Origin: Bradyrhizobium sp. 139 | Lineage (GTDB): Bacteria > Pseudomonadota > Alphaproteobacteria > Rhizobiales > Xanthobacteraceae | Assembly (NCBI RefSeq): GCF_023074175.1 | Contig: NZ_JADPKS010000149.1 | Coordinates: forward strand, 91,111 to 155,110 | DNA length: 64,000 nucleotides | Reading direction: 5' to 3' | Shown here: in pieces, positions 18,717-28,003 of the stretch | Position numbering within the stretch: position 1 is the first letter of the stretch | Layout of the letters: each line of letters begins with the position of its first letter | Position numbers and translations under genes: made by a program | The notes under the pieces: generated by a model | The model's input: the letters and a program-made list of their open reading frames with translations, nothing else | What the model was told of the DNA's origin: nothing | Database searches by the model: none

Positions 18717-20198
18717 TCACCACTCCACATCTTGATCGGTTTCCAGGATAACCATTTCGGCGCTTGGGATCATGACGTGAACTGACCTGCTTTGGCCCGT
18801 CGACTTGCGCTTGACGACGATTTCAGACTTCCAATTCAACTCTTTGAGCCAAGGGGCGATGAACCAGACCAGGGCGACCAGCTGCAGCACAACATTGATA
18901 CTGAACGCCGTCTGATACGCGATTGAGGGGTAGTGTCCGTTCTTTACCGGCCATTGCTCGAGAATTAGCCCCGTCCCGTACTGAACGAGGAAAGCCCACC
19001 CGAAATGCAGAACGTTGAGCACGCCGTTTGCGCGCGCGATCAGTTGGGCCGGGAAGTAATCTCCGATGATCGCGTAGCTGAGGACGATTGCTGATCCGAC
19101 CACCGCCACAATGATCCACGACGGTATCGACGGGAATGGCGGATGCAATATCAGCGCGAGTTCGGCTGCAATGAACACAGCAGCTATAATTGCGAGCAAC
19201 GTTTCAATGTTCTTGCCATGCCGGCGCAGCGAATCGGCGACCACGCCGAGCAGCAATGCGCCAATGCTTAGGGCTATCGTCATAACGAGCAATTGTGTGA
19301 CAAGGCTTGTTCGATCCAACCCTTCCACATCGCTCAGCCAGGACGCTGCCCACAAGGACTGCAGGGCCCACGCGGACCCGATACATGTTGAAGAAATCGG
19401 CGCAATTCTCCAGAACCGCCCATCCGTATAGACGGTCTTCAGGCTGACTGTCCCTGGAGGGATCTTCGCAGTTGCCTCATGCTCTGGAACCAAAAAATAG
19501 ATCGAAGCGGCCGCGGAGGCACTGGATGCGGCAAGCAGCTCAAATAGACTGCGCCAGCCTATCCAGTTAAGCAATGCCTCGGCTGGTGCGGTTGCCGTTA
19601 CCGCGCCCAGTGCACCCAGCATGATCATACAGCCGTTGATGAGCGCCACGCGCTCTCTCGGAAACCAGAGCACGACTGTTTTCAGGCCAGACATGAGGGA
19701 AGCTGCGGTGCCGAATGCTATCATCGCCCGAGCAATCAGAAGCGACAGAAATCCACTCGATAATCCGAAAAGCGCAGCGCCCGCGGCAGCTAGCAGCAAG
19801 AGCGCACCCTGGACTCGGCGCGGACCGAAGCGATCCAAGAGCATGCCCATCGGAATCTGGCTGCCGGTAACGACCAGAAAGTAGATCGAGCCCAACAGCC
19901 CCAAATCGGCCGTACCAAGCTCAAATTCCGAGGCGAGGCGGCCACAAATGAGCGTGTTGATCATCCGAAACAGGTAGGAAAGATAATATCCCGCGGCAAA
20001 GGGAAGGAACACGCAAGAGATGATCCGCCAGCTCCAACGCCGGCTAACCGGCCTCTCGCCTGATATCAGCCCCGCGGCATCGCTTCGCGTGTTGCTCGGA
20101 ACGCGGCCACTGGCTTTAACACAAGGCGTTTGGCAGCTGTCGAAAGTTGATATTGCTGCCGCCCTCCTCGGCGACAGCACACGCTTCTGAGTTTTCAC
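18717..20198 (-). CDS. MFS transporter of the organophosphate/hexuronate-like type
   Basis: Up to 493 residues with about 12 hydrophobic segments. MFS hallmarks are seen in the loop between segments 2 and 3 (GMLLDRFGPRRVQGALLL) and a basic loop RERVALINGC. The first 60 or so residues before SWRIISCVFLPFAAGYYLSYLF are hydrophilic and unlike a normal MFS start, so the true start may be later than 20198. The upstream reading overlaps the end of the RHH gene by 83 bases. The hydrophilic C-terminal tail of about 45 residues is longer than usual. The substrate cannot be predicted. Confidence 0.8.
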   Translation of the reverse strand: MKTQKRVLSPRRAAAISTFDSCQTPCVKASGRVPSNTRSDAAGLISGERPVSRRWSWRIISCVFLPFAAGYYLSYLFRMINTLICGRLASEFELGTADLGLLGSIYFLVVTGSQIPMGMLLDRFGPRRVQGALLLLAAAGAALFGLSSGFLSLLIARAMIAFGTAASLMSGLKTVVLWFPRERVALINGCMIMLGALGAVTATAPAEALLNWIGWRSLFELLAASSASAAASIYFLVPEHEATAKIPPGTVSLKTVYTDGRFWRIAPISSTCIGSAWALQSLWAASWLSDVEGLDRTSLVTQLLVMTIALSIGALLLGVVADSLRRHGKNIETLLAIIAAVFIAAELALILHPPFPSIPSWIIVAVVGSAIVLSYAIIGDYFPAQLIARANGVLNVLHFGWAFLVQYGTGLILEQWPVKNGHYPSIAYQTAFSINVVLQLVALVWFIAPWLKELNWKSEIVVKRKSTGQSRSVHVMIPSAEMVILETDQDVEW

Positions 20199-20778
20199 CT
20201 ACCACGGCCACACAGTGGGGTTCTTCTTCAACTGGCGCTCGTGGAAGGGCGCGTGACGCTCCAATGCCCATTTCAGACCCGGATCGGCTGGAATTTCCCG
20301 AGCGATCAATTGCCTCCTGCAGCAGGGGTCGGCCAAACCGTACGCGACGATCGACCTGCTCGGCAAACGCCTTGAAGCGCTCGAGCCCGAGTACGCACGC
20401 CTCGTCTTGCTTGGATGGCGGCATCGGCGGCGTCAGCGTGAGGTGGTATCGCGCATGGAGAGCCACTATTTCCGCGATCATCGCGATGTCCGTCCGCAGA
20501 CTGAGCACCTGCTCATTCGTTCGCTCGATCGCCTCGTAAACAAGACCCTCTGTAGGCGGCGCCGGATCCAGGAAGCGCTCAAGAGCCGCCTCGACGACTA
20601 CGCTCTTGCCCATACCAGGGCGGTCAGTCGCGGCTTGGAGTCGCTGGAGAATGCACTCAGAAAGTTGAATTGTTATCCTTCTGGTCTGCTGAGGTTCGCT
20701 TGGACTCGGCTGCGCGTCCACCTCAGCTTCATTCCGACTTGAGCTCGGTTCTCCCCAGCGCTCGCCGCTAATCTGCAT
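20116..20778 (-). CDS. Ribbon-helix-helix (CopG-like) protein, traG-associated type
   Basis: This 220-residue protein has a central RHH-like segment (RRITIQLSECILQRLQAA, then GKSVVVEAALERFLDP). A helical region follows with EAIERTNEQVLSLRTDIAMI and the block LERFKAFAEQVDRRVRFG. This layout parallels the RHH protein next to traG at 25591-26040, so the two are probably distant paralogues. The start at 20778 is preferred because AAGGA lies about ten bases upstream; the frame is open further to 20901. RHH proteins beside traG are thought to regulate or assist DNA processing. The C-terminal tail after about residue 170 is unique. Confidence 0.7.
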   Translation of the reverse strand: MQISGERWGEPSSSRNEAEVDAQPSPSEPQQTRRITIQLSECILQRLQAATDRPGMGKSVVVEAALERFLDPAPPTEGLVYEAIERTNEQVLSLRTDIAMIAEIVALHARYHLTLTPPMPPSKQDEACVLGLERFKAFAEQVDRRVRFGRPLLQEAIDRSGNSSRSGSEMGIGASRALPRAPVEEEPHCVAVVGENSEACAVAEEGGSNINFRQLPNALC

Positions 20779-20901
20779 ACTCCAGCTTCCTTCTCTCTGC
20801 GACTGCACACCGCCCGCGCTTGCACGCGCGTGATCTGGATGTTCGGTCGAAACGGATGAATCGCCCTGCGATGACGCACCACAAAAGGGCTGAGACCGCA
20901 T

Positions 20902-21653
20902 GCCGCTTCAACCGCGGGGACATTCTGGTCGCAGTCTGGCGTATCGAAAGAAAGAAGCGGCGGATTCCTAAAGACCAGCGCCAGACCTCTTGTAGCCTCT
21001 GGTCCCTCTGGACAGCCAGGTCGCCGACAGACGAGCGATTTCGCGGACGGTGCGTGCACCCTTACTTGAAATCGACAAAATTACCGATCCAAAAAGAGGC
21101 GCAGGCGCAATCTAGATGGCGCCCTTGTGCCCCCGACGTCGCGAACGACCCCCGCGGACGCACCGGCGTTATTCCCTGTGGGGGTGATGCGCCTCATATG
21201 AAGCGCACCAGCTCATGCGCGCGACCAAATACACCTGCGCCTCACCGATTTCCGGCATGCATCACCAGCGTGCGATTTGACTTACAACCGTTCGCGTGCC
21301 GCGCGTCGAGTCCAGCCCACGCCGTTGAAACGTTTCTGCTGGCCCGGTGCGACCACTCACTTGTCAGGAGGGCTCAGGGGAACTGTACGGCTGCAGACGT
21401 AGCGCTCGTTGTGCCCGTCCTCGCCAGCCAGGAGATTCATCGGTCCCCCCGCACTCCGGGCATCGCTTCCGGATCCGATGGAGGACTGACATGTGAATTG
21501 CCCCTGCCGACGGCGAGCTTACTTGCGCCAGATCGGCTGCTATAGGCTCGTCGCAGAATATTCTGCGATAGGCCCACTCTGCTCGCCCGCCTCGACGTCG
21601 CAGCCGTCGATGTACTTAAGCGCAATCCTGGTAGCGTTGGGTGAGGGCACATC
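20902..21653. other. Region with no recognised gene
   Basis: About 750 bases. A long plus-strand open frame exists here (to 21545) but its product is low in family-like patterns, rich in Arg/Ser/Pro and lacks a ribosome site, as expected of chance reading in GC-rich DNA. No tRNA or repeat is seen. Confidence 0.45.
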
Positions 21654-21869
21654 ATGGATGTCGCGTTCTCCAGGAGCTTTGCACAGCGGGCCCGCGATCT
21701 GGCCGATAAGGCCGACCCGTTCACGCGAAAGCGGCTTCTGGTGGTGGCCGAGAAATACGATGCTAAGCTGGGCAAACATTCGCCGGCCAGCCGCAATCTT
21801 CAACGCACGCTGCGGCTGCCCCGCACCGTGCCAGCCGTGAGCGTCATCTCCGATGCTGGCGAAGCTTGA
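21654..21869 (+). CDS. Conserved small hypothetical protein, Bradyrhizobium type
   Basis: A 71-residue basic protein starting MDVAFSRSFAQRARDLADKA and continuing with KRLLVVAEKYDAKLG. This resembles a family of short helical proteins common in Bradyrhizobium genomes (Arg/Ala-rich helix, then ADPFTRKRLL). GAGGG lies six bases before the ATG. There is no signal or membrane segment. Function unknown. Confidence 0.6.
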   Translation: MDVAFSRSFAQRARDLADKADPFTRKRLLVVAEKYDAKLGKHSPASRNLQRTLRLPRTVPAVSVISDAGEA

Positions 21870-22029
21870 CGAGGAGCGCCGGCAGCAGGTCGACTGCGAC
21901 GCTGCAGCGGCAGCAAGCATCACCCCTCCAAGGCGCTGGATTTTCCAGGGACGATACGCGAACTACACCGGGAAAAGGATGCGCACCCAAACCGGAGTGA
22001 GCATGCCGGATGTCACCCGTCGACCGCCC

Positions 22030-22206
22030 TCACCGCACTGCGGCGCCGAGCAGCTTGCCGGTGGAGGCATTCACGAAATGGACCGAGGAGCATGCCGGAC
22101 AAAGGACCAGCAGATGAGTATCGGGACCGATCTGCTCCAGTCCCGTCAGCAGTTGCTGCACGTTCATGCCTGTGCGCGGGCACCTGAAAAGTACTGATTG
22201 CTCCAT
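22030..22206 (-). CDS. Small zinc-ribbon-like protein
   Basis: A 58-codon gene reading MEQSVLFRCPRTGMNVQ, then LLTGLEQIGPDTHLLVLCPA, then CSSVHFVNASTGKLLG. The pattern C-P-x-T-G near the start plus a CPAC knuckle followed by a VHFVN-x-x-TGK block matches a short family frequent in Bradyrhizobium. A zinc-binding knuckle is likely but only three cysteines are seen. The start is the ATG at 22206 with no strong ribosome site. A chance reading is unlikely given the motif agreement. Confidence 0.65.
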   Translation of the reverse strand: MEQSVLFRCPRTGMNVQQLLTGLEQIGPDTHLLVLCPACSSVHFVNASTGKLLGAAVR

Positions 22207-22935
22207 CCGGCCAGCATAGGCCTGGATACTGCGCCCTGAAACTGCGGTTGTTTACTGAGAGCGTACCGGCGCCTTCCGGAGCACCGTGCGGCGGCAGTTA
22301 TGAATCTTCATCGCGTCTGGAGGCTGGGTCCGGATCGTTGAGCCGCAAGCGTGGGCACCTTCTTGGCGAGCAATCTGGTTTTATCGTCCTCCATGAAATT
22401 CCTAACCCGAATGGGCGCTCGTGTTGCGCAGGATGCTGGATGCCCTTGCATGGAGATCACCGTAGCTTGAGTGCGCGTTCACCTTCAGCCGCCAGCTTCC
22501 CCGGCGAGGATCGCCTGGATCTGATCCAACCGCCGTTGGGCGCCACTCGGAAAGACCTGCCATGACGAGCCGTCTCGAGCTGACGATGTGGTCTCCCGAT
22601 ATGAGCGGATCCTCATCGAGGCAACATCCAGATCTCGAGGCGGGGCGCTGCAAGGATGGGCGATGCGGCGGTCAGCGTAACTGTTCGAACACCTGAAGCG
22701 AACTTGCCGCTGCAGTGACCAGGTGCGCTGTAGGCTGAAGGTCATTGGCGAGGCTCCGCAGCTGGTCATTTCTCCAATAGAGAATCGGTCTGGATCATGC
22801 CGAGCGGCCCGCATGGCCCTGCTGCAAACTAGCTCTTTCTCTTTGCGCACGTGACTCTCGGGCGATTACCTTCGGCCGTTCGGGTCGAAGCGGGGATGCG
22901 CCATCTCCGGCTCGGGCGGGGAGGACCAAAACCTC
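22207..22935. other. Region with no recognised gene
   Basis: About 730 bases downstream of the nitrilase. Short open frames on both strands show no family resemblance. Part may be decayed coding sequence (a minus-strand segment ending GAQRRLDQIQAILAGEAGG at 22485), but I cannot assign it. Confidence 0.4.
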
Positions 22936-23931
22936 TCAAGAGGCGTCCGCAGCACGGTCCTCGCGGTGAAGGCCGGTAGCCGCCACGCTCCTGGGAGGAA
23001 CAATCCGTTCATGGACGTGCGAAGAAGGTGTCCGGTCGATCAGGAGGCTGATCAGTTCAGGGCGACTGTAGTGACCGCTTGCATCCATCACTCTCTTGCG
23101 CCCGTCGATTTCGATAAAGTCGAGATCGGCAATCACCTCTCCTTCACCTTCCTTCAGGGGCTCGCCTATCAATTGACCATCGGGGGCAACGATAGCGGTG
23201 AAGCAACCGCCCGAAATCGGAGCGATAGCAGCGCCCGTGTCGTTGGCAATTTGGGCTTGTTGGTCGGCGTTGAGCCATGCGGTTGCGCTGACGACGAAGC
23301 AGGCCGATTCAAGGGCATGCTGTCGGGTGCTCACCTCCGTTTGCTGGGAGAAAAGAGGGCCGAAGATCGAGCCGGGGTACATCGCGGAGTGGATCTGCTC
23401 GCCATCGGCAATCAAGGCGTATCTTGCCAGCGGGAGATAATGTTCCCAGCACGCAAGCTGGCCGATCCGGCCGACGGCGCTGTCTACGGCGCGAAGGCCG
23501 GCACCGTCGCCCTGGCCCCAGACCATCCGCTCATGATAGGTGGGGGTGATCTTGCGGCGACGCTGGATCAGCGTGCCGTCCGCATCGAACAGGAGCTGAG
23601 TGTTATAGATCGATCCTCCGTCCCGCTCGTTGGCGCCGACGGAAACGACCATTTGGGCGTCCTTGGCGGCATCGCCGATCGCATGCGTCTCCGCAGAGGG
23701 TACCGTAAGGGATTGCTCAAGCAGCCTCTGATGCTCCTTGGCAAGCGTGAAGGGCGGCTGGACGAACGAGAAATACGGGTAGTAGGGAATGATGGTCTCG
23801 GGAAACGTGGCGAAACGCACCCCCTTCTTGCCCAATTCGCGAATCTTTTTGGTGATCTTCTCGACTGTCCCCTCTCGGCTGTACAACACGGGGCTGATCT
23901 GTACGGCGGCTGCCTTGACGATTTTTCTCAT
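22936..23931 (-). CDS. Aliphatic nitrilase, Nit6803 family
   Basis: This 331-residue carbon-nitrogen hydrolase converts nitriles to carboxylic acids and ammonia. The catalytic triad is visible: Glu45 in TFPETIIPYYPYFS, Lys127 in RRRKITPTYHERMVWGQGDG, and Cys161 in QLACWEHYLPLARYAL. The overall motif string is very close to what I recall of the Synechocystis enzyme sll0784, including HALESACFVVSATAWL. The ATG at 23931 gives the usual family N-terminus and has a purine-rich AGAAGAGA run upstream; the open frame extends further but is not family-like. The partner genes usual in Nit1C clusters are absent. Confidence 0.92.
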   Translation of the reverse strand: MRKIVKAAAVQISPVLYSREGTVEKITKKIRELGKKGVRFATFPETIIPYYPYFSFVQPPFTLAKEHQRLLEQSLTVPSAETHAIGDAAKDAQMVVSVGANERDGGSIYNTQLLFDADGTLIQRRRKITPTYHERMVWGQGDGAGLRAVDSAVGRIGQLACWEHYLPLARYALIADGEQIHSAMYPGSIFGPLFSQQTEVSTRQHALESACFVVSATAWLNADQQAQIANDTGAAIAPISGGCFTAIVAPDGQLIGEPLKEGEGEVIADLDFIEIDGRKRVMDASGHYSRPELISLLIDRTPSSHVHERIVPPRSVAATGLHREDRAADAS

Positions 23932-24001
23932 TCTCTTCTTCTGCTCATTGTGAGTATCCGAGCGTTGCACTGCAACTGGTGTAGAGGACGACGGATGACT
24001 C

Positions 24002-24646
24002 TCACGGGGGCTCTTCGAGCCCATCGGGGCTTGTTGGACTCAGGGCTGTGGGCGTCTGCCATCGACAGCCACGTCGATGCCGGTGATGTAGGATGCGTCG
24101 CCCAAAGCGAGGAAGCTCACGCGCCGCTATCTTCCGTGGCTTACCGAAGTGTTTCGCGGGTATCTGCTCCAGCAGCACCGTTCCGCGTTCTTGCACGCTG
24201 CCCTCGGTAATGCCGATCTTCCTAAACAGCGGGCTTTCGATGACGCCCGAGCTCTTGGCGTTTACCCGAACGCTTCGGCGGATCAGTTGGGCGCCAAGCG
24301 CTCGCGTCAAGTTGCATAGTGCGGCCTTGGATGCCGATACGGCCGATGTTCCCGCGATTCTGACCTGATCGGACAAAGAAGCCGTGAAGCCGATCGCGTT
24401 TAGCTTGCGCGCGGGAGGCAACGCGTTCTGAACATTGAAATAGGATCTACGGAAATTGACTCTTAAGACGTCAAAGCTGTCCTGCGTTGTATCCGCGAGC
24501 GAGCCGAGTTTCGCGATTTCGGCATTGGCATTGAATTGCGCTATCATAGTTTCGCGCATTCCTTCGAAGCGCCAGCCCGAAAAGCGGCAATAGCCAAGCC
24601 TCGCTGTCCAGATAGCTGCGCAATGCCCTGCAGGACTTTGGCTCAT
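24002..24646 (-). pseudogene. SDR-family oxidoreductase remnant
   Basis: A short-chain dehydrogenase is recognisable from DSFDVLRVNFRRSYFNVQNA through SAVSASKAALCNLTRALGAQ and VRVNAKSSGVIESPLF. The first third, including the TGxxxGIG cofactor motif, is missing. The catalytic Tyr of YxxxK is replaced by Val (SAVSASK). The C-terminal part is frameshifted: YITGIDVAVDG is readable only in another frame near 24050-24090. The product cannot be an active dehydrogenase. Its end overlaps the upstream region of the nitrilase. Confidence 0.8.
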
Positions 24647-24990
24647 GACGCGTTTTCCGCGTCGCTTGGCTTATGAATCGAGGGATAAGGCTTTCTGCGT
24701 ACTGTGTCGGTAGTCGCGTCGGCTACTGCCGTAGTCGAATCGTGCGCCATCATGTAGTACGTGGTGAAGTGGCCGCTCTTGCTGGCGATCTTACCATTCT
24801 TGCGAGTGACGTTGCCCTTCTCACGTTTGGTGATCAGCTTCATCTTGCACCGCTTGGCGATCAGGGGCATCGGGACAAGCTTCCATCCCGTGGCCTTGCG
24901 CAACTCTGCTTGTGTAACGCCGTCTTGTCGTGAGGCGAGAGAGCGGATCAGATTGATCTTGGTGTGAGGATGCTTGGCCATCGTCGCCAT
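24643..24990 (-). CDS. DUF3489-like small helix-turn-helix protein
   Basis: About 115 residues beginning MATMAKHPHTKINLIRS. A winged-helix-like segment QDGVTQAELRKATGWKLVPM is followed by a lysine-rich stretch with KCKMKLITKREKGNV-like spacing. The GVTxAELxKATGW pattern resembles DUF3489, small proteins of alphaproteobacteria with a putative HTH. The ribosome site is weak, and the open frame extends to 25242 without family support. It could be a decayed gene. Confidence 0.5.
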   Translation of the reverse strand: MATMAKHPHTKINLIRSLASRQDGVTQAELRKATGWKLVPMPLIAKRCKMKLITKREKGNVTRKNGKIASKSGHFTTYYMMAHDSTTAVADATTDTVRRKPYPSIHKPSDAENAS

Positions 24991-25590
24991 CCGGGGGAAT
25001 TGGGCCTCATTCAAACGGCTCCAAGCCAATGTGCTTCTCGTGGCCCAGTTGTCCCTTCCATCGAAAAGGGACGATTTAGTTCCGTTCCTTTGGAATTGTG
25101 GAAACACATTGCAGGCGATCTCAGGCGTTGCCTGATCGCAAATCTGACGGAAACGGATAACGTCGCACCAGTTTGCTGAAGTGTGGGGCAGTGCAAGTTC
25201 TCGCATTTTTCGACAGCATGTTCGCATAGTAAGACCGTACAACGTGGATTGCTAACACAGAGGACCTGCGACGCAATCCGCAAAAACTGGTAGGGCAACC
25301 ATTCAGAAGACCTTCCGGAACTCTGGAGAGGCTTCCGCTTGCTCAAGCAAGCAGCGTTACTCCATTGAGCGGCAGCTCGGATGGAGGCCGGACGTCAACT
25401 CGCCTCAGATTTCAGCATTCATGTCATGCGGCCTGCTACCCTCAGTTATCTGCCGTCGGTCCCGATCTAACGCGCTCGCTCCGTTCGATTTGGCTCTATC
25501 GTTGTTTGCGGGCCGAAATGGACTCGGCGCGAGCACCCTCGCAAATCCCCTTGTAGTCCTGCATCGCCCGCGCGCTCGGCGGTTGTTGAA
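24991..25590. other. Intergenic region downstream of the traG-associated RHH gene
   Basis: About 600 bases with no convincing coding region, terminator, tRNA or repeat on either strand. Confidence 0.4.
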
Positions 25591-26040
25591 TTACTCTGGA
25601 ATTGCGGCGTTCAAATCCAAGCTCACCTCTTTCAGAACGGTTGATCCGCTGGAAAGCCTTCGGCCAAGCGCTTCAACGAATCGATCATAACGTTCGGCGC
25701 CTTTGGCGCGAGCGGCTGGACTGGATTGTTCTGGTAATGCCGGCACCGATGTCAACCAGAAGCGAATGAACAGGGCGAGCGTCTCGAGCGTGATGCTGTC
25801 ATTGCGTTCGAGACGCTCGAGCAGCCGTGCGATCCGATCCAGCCGCTTGGCAATAGCCGCCTCGCGTCGGTCGGAATCGTCAGGCGAAAGAAATGACGTG
25901 ATCGCGGCCTCTGCGACCAGCGACTTGGGCTGGCTACGACGCTCCGCGAAGACATCAAGGGTTCTGAATGTCTGCGGATCAAGGTAGACACTGAGCTGAA
26001 TCTTTTTCACGGATTTGGTCCACTCAGAGGTCCATGCCAT
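25591..26040 (-). CDS. CopG/RHH-family protein downstream of traG
   Basis: This 149-residue protein has an RHH domain (KKIQLSVYLDPQTFRTLDVF, then KSLVAEAAITSFLSP). A helical pair (RLDRIARLLERLERND, ALFIRFWLTSVPALPE) and a C-terminal block (ERYDRFVEALGRRLSSG) follow. This architecture is typical of the RHH proteins found beside traG in trb-type elements. They probably bind the transfer region or regulate tra genes. The ATG at 26040 overlaps the traG stop region by 17 bases; an internal GTG at 26010 is the alternative start. It appears intact. Confidence 0.88.
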   Translation of the reverse strand: MAWTSEWTKSVKKIQLSVYLDPQTFRTLDVFAERRSQPKSLVAEAAITSFLSPDDSDRREAAIAKRLDRIARLLERLERNDSITLETLALFIRFWLTSVPALPEQSSPAARAKGAERYDRFVEALGRRLSSGSTVLKEVSLDLNAAIPE

Positions 26041-28003
26041 CGTCAGGGTCGAGGCTGGTCGCGCGCGCTAATCCCTGCATTGCGCGGCTTAGCGCTTGCG
26101 CCTGGACCGCATCTGCGTCGGGCTCATCGGGACCAGCATCGAACTCATGTTCCGCGAGCGGTGCCTTGATTTCGATCTCCTCGTGCTGCGGCAATTCTGG
26201 CTCGCGCCGCAGCCCCCCATTCGGATCGCCACGCTTTCGCTGCCGAGGCGCAAGCAGTTCGATCGAGGGCGCAGGGCTTGGGTGCCCTGACCAGTCCTCA
26301 TCCGGGCGCGAGGACAAGAGAATTGTTCCTGTTCTAGCGGGCTTGAAGATTCGCTTCTGAAATTGCGGGTCCTCATAGTAACGAACCTTGGTGGCACGCA
26401 GCGGATGGAGGCCCGACACCATCACAATCGCCTCTTTCGATGAGAGCTGCATGACTTCGCCGGGCGTCAGGAGCGGACGGGACGTCTCTTGGCGGCTCAC
26501 CATCAAGTGTCCAAGCCAGGGGCTTAAGCGATGCCCGGCATAGTTTTTCATGGCGCGCAGTTCGGTCGCGGTCCCCAGCGCATCCGAGACGCGCTTAGCG
26601 GTGCGCTCGTCATTCGTGGAGAAGGCGATCCGGATGTGACAATTGTCGAGGATCGCGTGGTTCGGCCCATAGGCGCGTTCTAATTGATTCAAGCTCTGAG
26701 TGATCAGGAAACTGCGAATGCCATAGCCCGCCATGAAGGCAAGCTGACTCTCGAAAAAATCGAGGCGGCCAAGGGCTGCAAACTCGTCCAGCATCAGGAG
26801 GAGCTTTTGACGGCGCCGGTCGGGATCCAGGCTCTCGGTCAGGCGCCGTCCGATCTGATTGAGGATGAGCCGCATCAGGGGTTTTGTGCGGACGATGTCG
26901 GATGGCGGCACGACGAGATAGAGTGAAACGGGCTGCGGTCTGTCGACGAGATCGCGAATGCGCCAATCGCTCCGCGCGGTGACCTTAGCGACGACCGGAT
27001 CGCGATAAAGCCCCAAGAAGCTCATTGTGGTCGACAGCACGCCCGACCGCTCGTTCTCGCTCTTGTTGAGCAGCTCTCGCGCAGCTGAAGCGACGACGGG
27101 ATGAACGCGATCACCAAGATGAGGGGTCGCAAGCATCGCATTCAGCGTGGCCTCGATCGGGCGGCACGGGTCCGAAAGGAATCTGGCAACCCCGGCAAGT
27201 GTCTTGTCAGCTTCAGCGTAGAGGACATGCAGGATAGCGCCGACGAGCAGAGAATGGCTGGTTTTTTCCCAATGATTGCGGCGCTCGAGCGCCCCTTCGG
27301 GATCGACCAGGATATCCGCGACATTTTGCGCGTCTCGTACTTCGCAATCACCACGGCGAATCTCAAGAAGGGGATTGTAGGCGGCGCTTGCCGCGTTTGT
27401 CGGATCGAACATGAGTACATCTCCAAGGTGCGCGCGCCACCCCGAGGTCAACTGGAAATTCTCACCCTTGATATCGTGGACGATCACCGAACGCGGCCAG
27501 GTCAAAAGAGTCGGAACGACCAGGCCGACTCCCTTACCCGAACGGGTAGGCGCGAAGCAGAGCACGTGCTCCGGCCCATCATGGCGAAGATATCGACTAT
27601 CGAAACGCCCGAGCACAAGGCCATCGTTGCCTAGCAACCCCGCCCGTTTGACCTCGCGCGTATCGGCCCAACGCGCTGATCCGTAAGTCGTGACATCGCG
27701 AGCCTCATGCGCGCGCAAGACCGAAAGCACCATTGCTGCGGCGATTGCCGCGATCCCACCGCTCCCGGCAATGGCGCCCCCCTGGAGGAATATCGTGGGC
27801 GCGTAAGCGTCGAATTCAAACCACCAGATGAAGAAGGCAAACGGCTGGTACACGGGCCAGGCCCCTAATCTGAACCAGGCCGGTCCAAGCTGCGGCTGGA
27901 ACGCAAGCTGACAAGCGGTCCATTCGGTCGCTGCCCACACGAAGGTGAGCGCGATTAGGCAAACCAGGATCACCTGATGCCATATGATTTTTGTCGCAGA
28001 CAT
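26024..28003 (-). CDS. traG: TraG/VirD4-type coupling protein
   Basis: This 659-residue ATPase links the relaxosome to the secretion channel. Two N-terminal membrane segments (VILVCLIALTFVWAA and a later AGSGGIAAIAAAMVLSVL) precede a TGSARWADT-like block (TYGSARWADTREVKRAG). The Walker A region is APTRSGKGVGLVVPTLL and Walker B is LLMLDEFAALGRLDFFE, with FLITQSLNQLERAYG further on. The C-terminal 90 residues are acidic and proline-rich. The ATG at 28003 (MSATKIIWHQ) gives the family N-terminus. Together with the relaxase upstream this forms the DNA-processing block. Confidence 0.95.
   Translation of the reverse strand: MSATKIIWHQVILVCLIALTFVWAATEWTACQLAFQPQLGPAWFRLGAWPVYQPFAFFIWWFEFDAYAPTIFLQGGAIAGSGGIAAIAAAMVLSVLRAHEARDVTTYGSARWADTREVKRAGLLGNDGLVLGRFDSRYLRHDGPEHVLCFAPTRSGKGVGLVVPTLLTWPRSVIVHDIKGENFQLTSGWRAHLGDVLMFDPTNAASAAYNPLLEIRRGDCEVRDAQNVADILVDPEGALERRNHWEKTSHSLLVGAILHVLYAEADKTLAGVARFLSDPCRPIEATLNAMLATPHLGDRVHPVVASAARELLNKSENERSGVLSTTMSFLGLYRDPVVAKVTARSDWRIRDLVDRPQPVSLYLVVPPSDIVRTKPLMRLILNQIGRRLTESLDPDRRRQKLLLMLDEFAALGRLDFFESQLAFMAGYGIRSFLITQSLNQLERAYGPNHAILDNCHIRIAFSTNDERTAKRVSDALGTATELRAMKNYAGHRLSPWLGHLMVSRQETSRPLLTPGEVMQLSSKEAIVMVSGLHPLRATKVRYYEDPQFQKRIFKPARTGTILLSSRPDEDWSGHPSPAPSIELLAPRQRKRGDPNGGLRREPELPQHEEIEIKAPLAEHEFDAGPDEPDADAVQAQALSRAMQGLARATSLDPDDGMDL

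Noticed and set aside
20820..21545. 241-codon plus-strand frame with Cys and Arg richness
   Set aside because: No recognisable motifs and no ribosome site; composition matches random reading.
22966..24210. 414-codon plus-strand frame across the nitrilase
   Set aside because: Exact antisense of a gene with all three catalytic nitrilase residues.
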